A stretch of DNA of 64,000 nucleotides from Streptomyces sp. NRRL S-646 (GCF_000720765.1 NZ_JODC01000017.1:62001-126000), one strand, 5' to 3'; shown: positions 7,138 through 15,977, counted from the stretch's first letter. Notes: generated from the letters alone by a model not told the origin. Numbers and translations are program-made.

Positions 7138-9252
7138 ATGGACAGCGACGGGACGCACGACGCACGGGGTACACATGCGAATCCTGTGCCGCGTCCGGCA
7201 GGTCCGCCGGAGGTACCGCCGCGGCCCACGGCGGCGCCCGGCGTGCCGCCGCGGCCGGACGGGTCGGCGTTCCTGACGTGGCTCCGGGCGCCGCGACCGG
7301 AGACGCCGCCCGGCGTATGGCGGTTCGGGCACCGGCCGCGGCCGGAGGAGGAGCCCGAACTCATCCCCGCCCGCCAGCTGGTCAGCGGCGCGGTGATCGC
7401 CTTCCTCGTCGGCTGGCTGATCTGGTCGCTGCTGTGGAACGGCTACCTCGGCGGCTGGTGGCTGCTCCCGCTCTACGCGATGATCCCCGACTCCTGGGCC
7501 CAGCCGCACAGCATCGCCTCGGTCGTGGTCGTCTACGCCTACTACGTGCTGATCGCCCTGGTCATCATGATCGGTGTCGGGAGGCTCGGCCGCTGGAGCG
7601 AGATCTGGCGCCGCTACGGCCCGCCCGCCTGGCGGCAGACGGCGCCCCGCGCCGAACGCCCGCCCGCCCCCGAACAGGACCCCGCCGAGTGGCCCCAGCT
7701 CCGCGCCGCCGGAGCCGCCGACGCCGCCGAGCGGCTCGCCACGGAGGCCCGCGCCGGGCTGATGCGGGACGTCGACCACGCCCGGATCGTGCGCGCCTGG
7801 CAGGGCGTGCGCACCGGCCGGCACACCCTCGCCGCGTTCACCGGCGCGGTGCTCAAGGACGGTGCCGCCGCCTGTCTGCACCCCTCCGGGGAACGCGACC
7901 TGCCGGCCCGGCTCGCCCGGCACGACCTGGTGACCGGACAGGTACGGCTCGGCACGACCGCCGACGACCCCCGCAACCCGTACGCCTACCGCGGCGCCGG
8001 CCTCGGTCTCGGCCCCGATCTGCTCGGCACCTCCCTGCTCGCCGTCGGCCCGGCCGGCTCCGGCAAGACCGGCACCGTGGTGCGGCCGCTCGCCGAGTCG
8101 CTCTGTCTGCACGCCCTCGCCGGACGGGCCGCGGTCGTCGTGGTCGGCGCGGCGGGTACGGGGCTCGGACCGGTCGACGCGTACGACGTCGTCGTACGGA
8201 TCGGGAATTCGGAATCGGTGTACGACCTGGACCTGTACGGCGGGACGAGTGACCCGGACGAGGCCGCGGCCGTGCTTGCCGAGGCCCTGGTCGGGGACCT
8301 TGCCGATCCGCATCCGGGCAGCGACAGCCGCCGGTCCACGACCGTGCTCGCCCAGCTCCTCGGCCCCTTCCGGGCGGTCCACGGCCGCTTCCCCTCCGTG
8401 CCCGAGCTGCGGCAGCTGCTGGACGGGACGCCCGGGCCGCTGGAGGAGCTGCGTACGGCGCTGCAGGGTTCCGGGCAGGAGTCGCTGCTGCGCGAACTGG
8501 ACGCTCGCGAGCGGCAGTTGGGGCACCCGGGGGATGTTGCGGCGGTGCTGGCGGACCGGGTGGCGCTGCTGGACCGGCCCGCCTTCGCCGGCTTCTTCGA
8601 CACCTCGGGGCAGTCGAAGCCCTTCTCGCTCAAGGCCCTCGACCACCCGGTGCGGGTCCGTATCGACCTGCCCGAGCGCGGGCACGCGGACGCCTCGCGG
8701 ATGCTGGCGCGGCTGGTACTCGCGCAGTTCACCACGAGCGTGGCGGTACGCGAGGACCGGTCGCTGTTCGCCTGCCTGGTGCTGGACGACGCGACGGGGG
8801 TGGTGACCCCGGAGGCGGTGCGCGGGATTCAGCGGCTGCGGTCGGGGAACGCCGGCGTCGTGCTGACCCTGCGGACCCTGGACGACGTGCCGAGGCCGCT
8901 GCGCGGACCGCTGCTCGGCTCCACCGGATGCCGTATGGCACTGTCCGGGCTCACCCCGTGGGACGGGCAGGACTTCGCCGAGGTCTGGGGCAAGGAGTGG
9001 ACCGAGGCACGGGACGTCACCGACCGGCAGATCATCGCCGAGACCCCGGCAGGCAAGGCCGTCCACATGCTGCGGCGCGTCATCACCGGCAAGGCGCCCA
9101 CCGCACGGGCCGTGACCGTCCGGCAGGTCGAACGGGAGCGGTGGTCGGCGTCCGAGCTGGCGCACGGGGTGCCGCCCGGGCATGCGGTGCTGTCGCTGAC
9201 CACCGTGAAGGGCGAGCACGCGCCGCCGCTACTGGTGGATCTGAGGGGTTAG
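7138..9252 (+). CDS. Membrane-anchored P-loop ATPase, VirD4/FtsK-like, unknown role
   Basis: The 704-residue protein has a Pro-rich N-terminus (1-75), two membrane segments (about 81-117 and 125-148), and a P-loop at 304-311 (GPAGSGKT) followed by TVVRPLAESL. A likely Walker B is LFACLVLDD near residue 543. The layout of two N-terminal helices plus a cytosolic motor resembles VirD4/TraG coupling ATPases and conjugation-like pumps, but I see no DNA-transfer partners nearby. I chose ATG 7138 because GGGAG precedes it; an upstream in-frame GTG at 7105 lacks a clear ribosome-binding site. It lies between gabT (divergent) and a PucR regulator, and no substrate can be proposed from sequence. Confidence 0.8.
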   Translation: MDSDGTHDARGTHANPVPRPAGPPEVPPRPTAAPGVPPRPDGSAFLTWLRAPRPETPPGVWRFGHRPRPEEEPELIPARQLVSGAVIAFLVGWLIWSLLWNGYLGGWWLLPLYAMIPDSWAQPHSIASVVVVYAYYVLIALVIMIGVGRLGRWSEIWRRYGPPAWRQTAPRAERPPAPEQDPAEWPQLRAAGAADAAERLATEARAGLMRDVDHARIVRAWQGVRTGRHTLAAFTGAVLKDGAAACLHPSGERDLPARLARHDLVTGQVRLGTTADDPRNPYAYRGAGLGLGPDLLGTSLLAVGPAGSGKTGTVVRPLAESLCLHALAGRAAVVVVGAAGTGLGPVDAYDVVVRIGNSESVYDLDLYGGTSDPDEAAAVLAEALVGDLADPHPGSDSRRSTTVLAQLLGPFRAVHGRFPSVPELRQLLDGTPGPLEELRTALQGSGQESLLRELDARERQLGHPGDVAAVLADRVALLDRPAFAGFFDTSGQSKPFSLKALDHPVRVRIDLPERGHADASRMLARLVLAQFTTSVAVREDRSLFACLVLDDATGVVTPEAVRGIQRLRSGNAGVVLTLRTLDDVPRPLRGPLLGSTGCRMALSGLTPWDGQDFAEVWGKEWTEARDVTDRQIIAETPAGKAVHMLRRVITGKAPTARAVTVRQVERERWSASELAHGVPPGHAVLSLTTVKGEHAPPLLVDLRG

Positions 9253-9276
9253 GTCTGGACTTCACAGGACCGGGTG

Positions 9277-9286
9277 ACCGTACGGT
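9277..9286. promoter_or_regulatory. 10-bp palindrome upstream of pucR-type gene
   Basis: ACCGTACGGT, flanked by TG and GA, lies about 90 bases before the PucR start in a 122-base gap. It could be an operator for the regulator encoded next to it. The evidence is symmetry and position only. Confidence 0.25.
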
Positions 9287-9374
9287 GAGGCAGAATCGGC
9301 ACAGGCCGTTCATACCTGGCGGCCAAAAGATCAAAAGGTTCGCCCGATCCCCGCAAACCTGACCTGAAGGCCTC

Positions 9375-10976
9375 ATGCCCCCGACACTCGCCTCGCTCGT
9401 CCACCACTCCGCGCTCAAACTGACCGTGCGCGCGGGCAAGGACCGCCTCGACGTTCCGGTCCGCTGGGCGCACGTCAGCGAGCTCGCCGACCCCGTGCCG
9501 TACATGGAGGGCGGGGAGCTGCTGCTGATCACCGCGCTGCAGCTGGACGCGGAGGATCCGGAGGCGATGCGGCGGTATGTGAAGCGGCTGGTGGGGGCGG
9601 GAGTCGTCGGACTCGGCTTCGCCGTCGGGGTCAACTACGAGGAGATCCCGAGGGCGCTGGTCGACGCGGCGGAGGGCGAGGGCCTGCCACTGCTGGAAGT
9701 GCCGCGGCGCACGCCCTTCCTCGCCATCAGCAAGGCCGTGTCCGCGGAGATCGCTGCCGACCAGTACCGGGCGGTGACGGCGGGCTTCGCCGCCCAGCGG
9801 GAACTGACCAAGCAGGCGCTGACGGGCGGGCCCGAGGGGGTGCTGTCCGCGCTCGCCGCGCAGGTCGACGGATGGGCTGCGCTGTACGACGCCTCGGGCG
9901 CCGTCGTCGCGACCGCACCGGAGTGGGCGGGCCGGCGGGCCGGGCGGCTCACGGCGGACGTGGAGCGGCTGCGCGAGCGGCCCGCGCCGGCCTCCTCGGT
10001 GGTCGCCGCTCCGGACAACGAGGACCGCGTCGAACTGCACTCACTGGGCACGGGGCGGCGGCCGCGGGCCGCGCTCGCGGTGGGGACGGCGGCTGCGCTC
10101 GGCACCGCGGAGCGCTACGCCGTCCACTCGGCGATCGCGCTGCTGACGCTGACGACGGAACGGTCGAGGTCGCTGCACGCGGCGGAACAGCGCATCGGCG
10201 CGGCCGTGCTGCGCATGCTGCTCGCGGGGGAGCCGGACCATGCGCGGACCGTCGCGGGCCATCTGTACGGGGAGCTGCTGGACGCGCCCTTCCGGTTGAT
10301 CATCGCGGAGTCGGCCGCGCGGCCCGCCGCCGACGCGGGCGGCGATCCGCTGGCCGGGCTCGCCGAGATCATGGAGTCGGCGGCCGCGCGGGCGGGGGAG
10401 GCCGTGCTGGTCGTACCCGAGGGGGAGCGGCTGGTCGTGCTGGCCGCGGACGGGGGTGCGGCGGTCACGGCGTGCGGGGAGTACGCCGCGGCGGTGGAGG
10501 CTGGCCGGGGCGGCGCGGACGCGGTGCGGGATGCCGCCGGCGGCGAGGAGGACGAGCTGGTGGTCGGGGTGTCGGCGCCCGTGGGGCCGATCGCGGCCGC
10601 GGCGGCGTACAAGCAGGCCGAGCAGGCGTTGTCGGTGGCCCGGAGGCGGGGGCGGGTGTTCGTGGGGCACGAGCAGTTGGCGGCCGGTTCTGTGCTGCCG
10701 TTGCTGGCCGACGATGCGGTGAAGGCGTTTGCGGACGGGTTGTTGCGGGCGCTGTACGAGCATGACGCGACGGGGCGGGGGGATCTGGTGGCCTCGTTGC
10801 GGGCGTGGTTGTCGCGGCATGGGCAGTGGGATGCGGCGGCTGCGGATCTGGGGGTTCATCGGCATACGTTGCGGTACCGGATGCGGCGGGTGGAGGAGAT
10901 TCTCGGGCGGTCGCTGGATGATCCGGACGTGCGGATGGAGTTGTGGCTGGCGTTGAAGGCGACGTCGGCGGAGTAG
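9375..10976 (+). CDS. PucR-family transcriptional regulator
   Basis: This 533-residue regulator has an N-terminal PucR sensory domain (about residues 8-125, with VRWAHVSELADPVPYMEGGELLLITAL) and a C-terminal PucR helix-turn-helix (about 470-530: RAWLSRHGQWDAAAADLGVHRHTLRYRMRRVE, cited here in parts). Such proteins sense nitrogenous metabolites and control purine, GABA or polyamine catabolism; the Streptomyces polyamine regulator EpuRI is of this type. It precedes the aldehyde dehydrogenase gene on the same strand, so control of that gene and of gabT is a reasonable inference. The 3' third of the gene uses noticeably more G-ending and T-ending codons than its neighbours. Confidence 0.9.
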   Translation: MPPTLASLVHHSALKLTVRAGKDRLDVPVRWAHVSELADPVPYMEGGELLLITALQLDAEDPEAMRRYVKRLVGAGVVGLGFAVGVNYEEIPRALVDAAEGEGLPLLEVPRRTPFLAISKAVSAEIAADQYRAVTAGFAAQRELTKQALTGGPEGVLSALAAQVDGWAALYDASGAVVATAPEWAGRRAGRLTADVERLRERPAPASSVVAAPDNEDRVELHSLGTGRRPRAALAVGTAAALGTAERYAVHSAIALLTLTTERSRSLHAAEQRIGAAVLRMLLAGEPDHARTVAGHLYGELLDAPFRLIIAESAARPAADAGGDPLAGLAEIMESAAARAGEAVLVVPEGERLVVLAADGGAAVTACGEYAAAVEAGRGGADAVRDAAGGEEDELVVGVSAPVGPIAAAAAYKQAEQALSVARRRGRVFVGHEQLAAGSVLPLLADDAVKAFADGLLRALYEHDATGRGDLVASLRAWLSRHGQWDAAAADLGVHRHTLRYRMRRVEEILGRSLDDPDVRMELWLALKATSAE

Positions 10977-10990
10977 GCACCGCCGGGTTT

Positions 10991-11198
10991 CCTCGCCCCC
11001 GCCGCCCCTACCCATTCCCGTCCCCTGGGGGCTGCCGCCCCCAGACCCCCGCTTTCGGCCTGAACGGCCTCGTCCTCAAACGCCGGACGGGCTCAAAAGA
11101 TCAAGCCCCGCCCGGCAAAAATCAGCCCCTCCGGCGTTTGCGGAGCGGGGTCCGGGGGCCGGCCCCCGGGTCGGGACGGGAAGGGGCGGCGGGGGCGA
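10991..11198. repeat. Interspersed repeat family A, two copies in inverted orientation
   Basis: The 373-base gap between pucR and the aldehyde dehydrogenase gene is largely repeat. A minus-orientation copy (10991-11094) contains CTTTCGGCCTGAACGGCC and CGTCCTCAAACGCCGGACGG. A second, more divergent plus-orientation copy (11121-11198) contains CCTCCGGCGTTTGCGGAGC. The same element recurs at 37388 and inside a gene at 55231. The inverted pair could fold into a long hairpin and may act as a terminator. After 11198 the gap is C-rich with no recognisable feature until the next start. Confidence 0.8.
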
Positions 11199-11349
11199 AA
11201 AAATCCCGGCCGCACCCGGCACCCCGCCAAACCGTCGCACACCCCGCCCCGACCACTACACCCCGGCCAAACACACCCCCACCCCCACCGCCCTACCGTG
11301 GACCCCGACCACCCTGCACACCCCCGAACGCGGAAGGGCCGGGACCCAC

Positions 11350-12795
11350 ATGACTTCCACGACCGCCTTCTGGCTCGCCGGCCGCCAGGCCACGGGCGAG
11401 GACACCTTCGACGTCACCTCCCCCTGGGACGGCCGCCTTGTCGGCAAGGTGAGCGTGCCGAGCGACGCCCAGGTCGAGGAGGCCGTCGCCGCCGCCCACG
11501 CCGTCCGCGAGGACTTCGCCGCCACCCCGGCCCACGTCCGCGCCGCCGCCCTCGACCACGTCAGCCGCAGGCTCGCCGAGCGCACCGAGGAGATCGCCCA
11601 GCTGATCTCCGCCGAGAACGGCAAGCCGATCAAGTGGGCCCGCGGCGAGGTCGGCCGCGCAGTCTCCGTCTTCCGGTTCGCCGCCGAAGAGGCCCGCCGT
11701 TTCAACGGCGGCGAGGCCCAGCGCCTCGACACCGACGCCGGCGGCCAGGGCCGTCTCGCCCTCACCCGACGCTTCCCCAAGGGCGTCGTCCTCGGCATCG
11801 CGCCCTTCAACTTCCCGCTCAACCTGTGCGCCCACAAGATCGCCCCGGCGATCGCGGCCGGCGCGCCGATCATCCTGAAGCCGGCGCCGGCCACCCCGCT
11901 CTCCGGCCTGATCATCGGTGACCTGCTCGCCGAGACCGACCTCCCGGCCGGCTCCTGGAGCATCCTCCCGGTCGCCAACGACAAGATGCCCGCCCTGGTC
12001 CAGGACGAGCGCCTGCCGGTCATCTCCTTCACCGGTTCCGAGAAGGTCGGCTACGCGATCATGGACTCGGTACCGCGCAAGCACTGCACCCTGGAGCTGG
12101 GCGGCAACGGCGCGGCCGTCGTCCTCGGTGACTACGCCTCCGACGCCGACCTCGACTGGGCCGCCACCCGCATCGCCACCTTCTCCAACTACCAGGGCGG
12201 CCAGTCCTGCATCTCCGTGCAGCGGGTCATCGCGGACGCGTCGGTGTACGACCGGCTGCTGCCCCGCATCGTCGCCGCCGTCGAGGCCCAGGTCACCGGC
12301 GACCCGGGCGACGACAAGACCGACGTCGGCCCGCTGGTCAGCGAGGACGCGGCCAAGCGTGTCGAGTCGTGGGTGAAGGAGGCCGTCGAGGCCGGGGCGA
12401 CCCTGCTCACGGGCGGCGACCGCGACGGCGCCTCCTACGCGCCGACCGTCCTCACCGACGTACCCGCCGACACGACGATCTCCTGCGAGGAGGTCTTCGG
12501 ACCCGTCCTGACCGTGCAGAAGGTGGACGGCGAGGCCGAGGCCTTCGCGGCCGTCAACTCCTCCAAGTACGGCCTCCAGGCAGGCGTGTTCACGCACGAC
12601 GTCCAGGTCGCCTTCCGGGCACATCGTGCGCTGGAGGTGGGCGGCGTGGTCATCGGTGACGTCCCCTCCTACCGCGCCGACCAGATGCCGTACGGCGGTG
12701 CCAAGCAGTCCGGTGTGGGCCGCGAGGGCGTGAAGTTCGCGATGGACGACTACACGTACGAGCGGGTGCTGGTCCTCACGGGCCTCGCGCTGTAG
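11350..12795 (+). CDS. NAD(P)-dependent aldehyde dehydrogenase
   Basis: This 481-residue enzyme has the complete catalytic set of the aldehyde dehydrogenase superfamily: Asn154 in APFNFPLN, the cofactor loop FTGSEKVG (228-234), the general base Glu249 in LELGGNG and the nucleophile Cys287 in GGQSCISVQ. It oxidises an aldehyde to the acid with NAD(P)+. Its neighbours suggest succinate semialdehyde or an aminoaldehyde from polyamine breakdown, although sequence alone does not fix the substrate. It follows a PucR regulator and ends shortly before a strong terminator hairpin. Confidence 0.9.
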   Translation: MTSTTAFWLAGRQATGEDTFDVTSPWDGRLVGKVSVPSDAQVEEAVAAAHAVREDFAATPAHVRAAALDHVSRRLAERTEEIAQLISAENGKPIKWARGEVGRAVSVFRFAAEEARRFNGGEAQRLDTDAGGQGRLALTRRFPKGVVLGIAPFNFPLNLCAHKIAPAIAAGAPIILKPAPATPLSGLIIGDLLAETDLPAGSWSILPVANDKMPALVQDERLPVISFTGSEKVGYAIMDSVPRKHCTLELGGNGAAVVLGDYASDADLDWAATRIATFSNYQGGQSCISVQRVIADASVYDRLLPRIVAAVEAQVTGDPGDDKTDVGPLVSEDAAKRVESWVKEAVEAGATLLTGGDRDGASYAPTVLTDVPADTTISCEEVFGPVLTVQKVDGEAEAFAAVNSSKYGLQAGVFTHDVQVAFRAHRALEVGGVVIGDVPSYRADQMPYGGAKQSGVGREGVKFAMDDYTYERVLVLTGLAL

Positions 12796-12824
12796 ACCCC
12801 ATCCCGCTGACGCAACCCTCTAGC

Positions 12825-12845
12825 TAATGGGAACCATTTTCATAT
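12825..12845. promoter_or_regulatory. Zur-box-like palindrome without an obvious target gene
   Basis: The element begins TAATGGGAAC and continues CATTTTCAT. It matches 17 of 21 positions of the actinobacterial Zur-box pattern as I remember it (TAATGAAAA-T-CATTTTCATTA). CATATA at the right edge could be a -10 region. Nothing but a terminator follows on the plus strand and the 3' end of the aldehyde dehydrogenase gene lies to the left, so no zinc gene is attached. Confidence 0.4.
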
Positions 12846-12854
12846 AGGCTCCCC

Positions 12855-12896
12855 GAAGGGGCCCGGCACTGCTGCCTTCCGGTGCCGGGCCCCTTC
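12855..12896. terminator. Strong bidirectional terminator hairpin
   Basis: A perfect 15-bp GC-rich stem (GAAGGGGCCCGGCAC at 12855-12869 against GTGCCGGGCCCCTTC at 12882-12896) with a 12-base loop separates the convergent aldehyde dehydrogenase and GH3 genes. It would stop transcription from both sides. Confidence 0.85.
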
Positions 12897-12920
12897 TTCA
12901 CGTCGGCCTTGTCCGGACCC

Positions 12921-15782
12921 TCAACCGGAGAAGCCGACATGCGCGAGCCGCAGTGGGCCGCGCAGCCTGATGTGTACGTCGTGCACGCCCTCGGCGACGA
13001 GGCCGGCCTCGAGTGTGGTGTAGGCGTACGGGTCGTCCGAGGTGGTCGCGGGGTCCGGTGTCAGTGCGGCGAGCAGTGCGCCGCCGTCCAGGGAGACCTC
13101 AATGACGCCCTCGCCCGCCACGGAGACCGTCACCTCCGTCACGCCGTCCCCGAAGTCGCAGTCCCGATAGACCAGTTCGGCGCTCCGGCCCGCCGCGGCT
13201 GTCACGGCGTCGCCCGACATCCTCGTACGGTCGACGATCGCGACGCCGCTCTGCTCGTCGAAGTCTGCGGCGTCCAGGCCGTGTTGGAGCACGGCGCGCG
13301 GGGAGTGGGGCTCGCCGTCCAGGACGACCGTCGTCCGCAGTCGGATGTCCTCACTGGAGGCGCCCACCAGCACGTCGTAGGGGCCCGGTTCAAGGCGCCA
13401 GGCGCCCCGGGCCACGTCCCAGAACTCGAAGGCGGACAACGGGACTTCGAAGGACAGTTCCTCCCGGGCGCCGGGGGCGAGGGTGATCCGGCGGTGGGCG
13501 AGCAGCTCGCGGCGGGGGCGTGTCACCGTGGGTTCCGCGGCGCGCGTGTAGAGCTGCGCGACCTCGTCGGCGGTGAGGTCGCCGGTGTTGGTGACCGTGA
13601 AGGAGATGTGCACCGCCTCGTCGTCGGCCCGCACCGCGAGATCGGCGTAGGTGAAGGTCGCGTACGACAGGCCGTGTCCGAACGGGAAGAGCGGTGTCCC
13701 CTCGAAGTACAGGTACGTCTGGCGGCCGCCGATCACGTCGTAGTCGAACAGGTCGGGCAGGTCGGCGTCGTCCTCGTACCAGGTCTGCGGAAGGCGGCCC
13801 GCGGGGGAGACGTCGCCGGCCAGCACGCGGGCCAGGGCGGTGCCCGCTGCCTGGCCGCCGTGCGCGGTCCACAGCACCGCCGGGAGGGCGCCGGTCGCGA
13901 CCGCGTACGGATACGCGGAGACCAGCGCCAGCACCGTGCGGGGGTTGGCGGCGCGGGCGGCGCGCAGGATGCGCTCCTGGTGGGCGGGCAGCCGCAGCGT
14001 CGTGCGGTCCTCGGTCTCGCGGCCGTTGATGTGCGGGTCGTTGCCGGCGACCACCAGCACGACGTCCGCGCGCGCAGTGACCTGCGTCACTGCGTCCTCG
14101 GCGCGTTCGGTCACGATGATCTCGAAGATCTCCGGCTTCGCCTCGAGTTCCGGATTTCCGTCGGCAACCTTTACTCCGTCGGCGGCGACAGAGACGTGGC
14201 GACCCGTACCGACGTGCCTGAGGAGGTGACCGTTCTCGTGGGGTTCCAGGCGGAACGTCTCCTGGACGATCCAGCCGCCGGGCTGGTCCGCGGAGGCGCG
14301 TACGTAGCCGTCGTCGGCCACCGAGAGGTAGCGGCCGTCGGGGGCGCGCAGGGTGAGGATGCCCTCGCCCCAGTCGACCAGCGCGAACTCGGTGCCCATG
14401 GGGTCGGCGGTGAGCGGGGGCAGGTCCGTGCGGCCCGCGAGCAGGGCGGGGTCCAGGGCGCCCTGGGCGCCGCGCACCTCGTCGGCGGCGTCGGCGGCCT
14501 CGGAGACGTGCAGGAACGTACCGGTGGACGTCTTCAGGAGCACCCGGTCCACGCCCTCCGCGAACTCCACTCGCTCGGCGCCGAACCGCTCGTACAGGCC
14601 CTCCAGCGGGGTGGAGCGGTGGATCAGGGTGCCGCTGTACCAGTCGAGTTTGCACTCGTCGGCGAGGAGACCCACCACGGCCACGCGGGTGTCGGGGGGC
14701 AGCGGCAGCAGGCCGTCGTTCTTCAGGAGCACGACCGCCTGCTCGGCCGCCTCCTGGGCGAGCGCGCGGTGGGCCGGGGTGTCGAAGTCCCCGGTGCCGG
14801 CATGCGGGTCGTAGAGCGGGTCGAACTCGCCCAGCCGGAAGCGGACGGAGAGCTGGCGGCGGACCGCCGTGTCGATGTCGGCCTCGGTCAGCAGGCCCTG
14901 CTCGTAGGCCTTCTTGACGCGCCCGACGATCTGCGAGCTGTCGGTGCCGTGGTCGGTGAAGCTGTCGACGCCGGCGCGGAGTGCGGCCGCCGTCCCCTCC
15001 TCGTGGGTCTCGAAGTAGTGCTCCAGGTCGACCAGGTTGGAGGGCGCGGCCGCGTCCGAGCAGACCAGCAGGTCCTCGTCCGTCCAGCTGCGCAGGTGCT
15101 CGCGCAGATGCGGGGACACGTGGTTGGGACGGCCGTTGACCAGGTTGTACGCCGGCATCACACCTGCCACCGCGCCGGCCTCGACCGCCTCGCGGAAGGC
15201 GCGCAGGTCGTACTCGTGCAGGACGCGTGGGCGGACCGAGGAGGAGGAGGTCGCCCGGTCCGTCTCGTTGTTGTGGGCCAGCCAGTGCTTGAGGACCGGC
15301 GCCGTGCGCCAGTACGTCGGGTGATCGCCGCGCAGGCCGCGGGTGTAGGCGACGGCGATGGCCGAGGTGAGCTTCGGGTCCTCGGAGTAGCCCTCCTCGT
15401 TGCGGCCCCACAGGGGGTGCCGGAGCAGGTTCACCGTGGGCGACCAGATGTTGAGGCCGACGCGGTCGTCGCGGGCGCGCATGGCGCGGGTCTCCTTGGA
15501 GACCGCCTCGCCGACGCGGCGTACGAGGTCCGTGTTCCAGGTGGCGCCGAGGCCGACGGCCTGCGGGAAGACGGTCGCCGGGCCCATCCAGGCGACGCCG
15601 TGCAGCGCCTCCTGCCCGGTACGGAAGGCGTCGATGCCGAGACGCTCCACCGCGGGCGCGAACTGGTGCAGGAAGGAGATCTTCTCGTCCAGCGTCAGCC
15701 GCTGAAGCAGGTCGTCGATGCGCTTCGCGAACGGCAGTTGCGGATCGCGGAACGGCGGCGTGGGCGGCGTCTGTGCGGTCAC
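12921..15782 (-). CDS. Glycoside hydrolase family 3 beta-glucosidase with inserted beta-trefoil-like domain
   Basis: The 953-residue enzyme has the two-domain GH3 core: substrate-binding KHWLAHNNE (165-173), the nucleophile Asp243 in LLVCSDAAAPSNL, and a candidate acid/base Glu589 in NGRETEDR. A C-terminal fibronectin-III-like domain (about 700-800) and a further carbohydrate-binding-like tail follow. Between residues about 412 and 560, where many GH3 enzymes carry PA14, it has repeats such as ILTLRAPDGRYLSVADDG that look like a fascin/beta-trefoil module. No signal peptide is seen, so it probably acts in the cytosol on imported oligosaccharides. I chose GTG 15782 because AAGGGGA precedes it; the frame is open to 15860, but that would put the LacI-type operator inside the gene. 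Divergent from the importer operon. Confidence 0.88.
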   Translation of the reverse strand: MTAQTPPTPPFRDPQLPFAKRIDDLLQRLTLDEKISFLHQFAPAVERLGIDAFRTGQEALHGVAWMGPATVFPQAVGLGATWNTDLVRRVGEAVSKETRAMRARDDRVGLNIWSPTVNLLRHPLWGRNEEGYSEDPKLTSAIAVAYTRGLRGDHPTYWRTAPVLKHWLAHNNETDRATSSSSVRPRVLHEYDLRAFREAVEAGAVAGVMPAYNLVNGRPNHVSPHLREHLRSWTDEDLLVCSDAAAPSNLVDLEHYFETHEEGTAAALRAGVDSFTDHGTDSSQIVGRVKKAYEQGLLTEADIDTAVRRQLSVRFRLGEFDPLYDPHAGTGDFDTPAHRALAQEAAEQAVVLLKNDGLLPLPPDTRVAVVGLLADECKLDWYSGTLIHRSTPLEGLYERFGAERVEFAEGVDRVLLKTSTGTFLHVSEAADAADEVRGAQGALDPALLAGRTDLPPLTADPMGTEFALVDWGEGILTLRAPDGRYLSVADDGYVRASADQPGGWIVQETFRLEPHENGHLLRHVGTGRHVSVAADGVKVADGNPELEAKPEIFEIIVTERAEDAVTQVTARADVVLVVAGNDPHINGRETEDRTTLRLPAHQERILRAARAANPRTVLALVSAYPYAVATGALPAVLWTAHGGQAAGTALARVLAGDVSPAGRLPQTWYEDDADLPDLFDYDVIGGRQTYLYFEGTPLFPFGHGLSYATFTYADLAVRADDEAVHISFTVTNTGDLTADEVAQLYTRAAEPTVTRPRRELLAHRRITLAPGAREELSFEVPLSAFEFWDVARGAWRLEPGPYDVLVGASSEDIRLRTTVVLDGEPHSPRAVLQHGLDAADFDEQSGVAIVDRTRMSGDAVTAAAGRSAELVYRDCDFGDGVTEVTVSVAGEGVIEVSLDGGALLAALTPDPATTSDDPYAYTTLEAGLVAEGVHDVHIRLRGPLRLAHVGFSG

Positions 15783-15818
15783 GTGGGGGTCCCCTTGCGA
15801 TGGAGCGGCGGAGCGCTT

Positions 15819-15832
15819 TCGAAGCGCTTCGA
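15819..15832. promoter_or_regulatory. LacI-type operator for the GH3 gene
   Basis: TCGAAGCGCTTCGA is a perfect 14-bp palindrome with the central CG typical of LacI-family operators. It lies just downstream of a minus-strand TTGACA (15855-15860) and 37 bases before the GH3 start, where a bound repressor would block the promoter. The identical site occurs at 15978 and 31100. Confidence 0.85.
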
Positions 15833-15854
15833 TGCTCTTTCGACGAAGGGACGG

Positions 15855-15860
15855 TGTCAA
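15855..15860 (-). promoter_or_regulatory. -35 hexamer of the putative GH3 promoter
   Basis: On the minus strand this reads TTGACA, a perfect vegetative -35. Seventeen bases downstream is GAGCAT, a weak -10, which abuts the operator at 15819-15832. The assignment is by consensus only. Confidence 0.4.
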
Positions 15861-15938
15861 GAGACGGTCACGGTTACTTCTTGCGGCACATAAGAAAGCG
15901 TCGTGTGTGAGGGGTCGCAGGAATCTTGGAACCGACCC

Positions 15939-15967
15939 TTGTGCACCCCCAGGCGTTCACTTAACCT
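15939..15967 (+). promoter_or_regulatory. Putative promoter of the xyloglucan importer/hydrolase operon
   Basis: TTGTGC, a 17-base spacer and TAACCT fit a sigma-HrdB-type promoter. Transcription would begin near 15974, so the operator at 15978-15991 would cover about +4 to +17. A leader of roughly 140 bases then precedes the binding-protein gene. The rest of the 334-base divergent gap shows no other clear feature. Confidence 0.45.
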
Positions 15968-15977
15968 CACAGCAACA

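Noticed and set aside
10943..11353. 136-codon frame after the pucR-type gene
   Set aside because: It is made mostly of family A repeat and Pro-rich low-complexity sequence.
12882..15893. 1003-codon plus-strand open frame opposite the GH3 gene
   Set aside because: It is the antisense shadow of GH3, shows no family motif, and runs through the terminator and operator.
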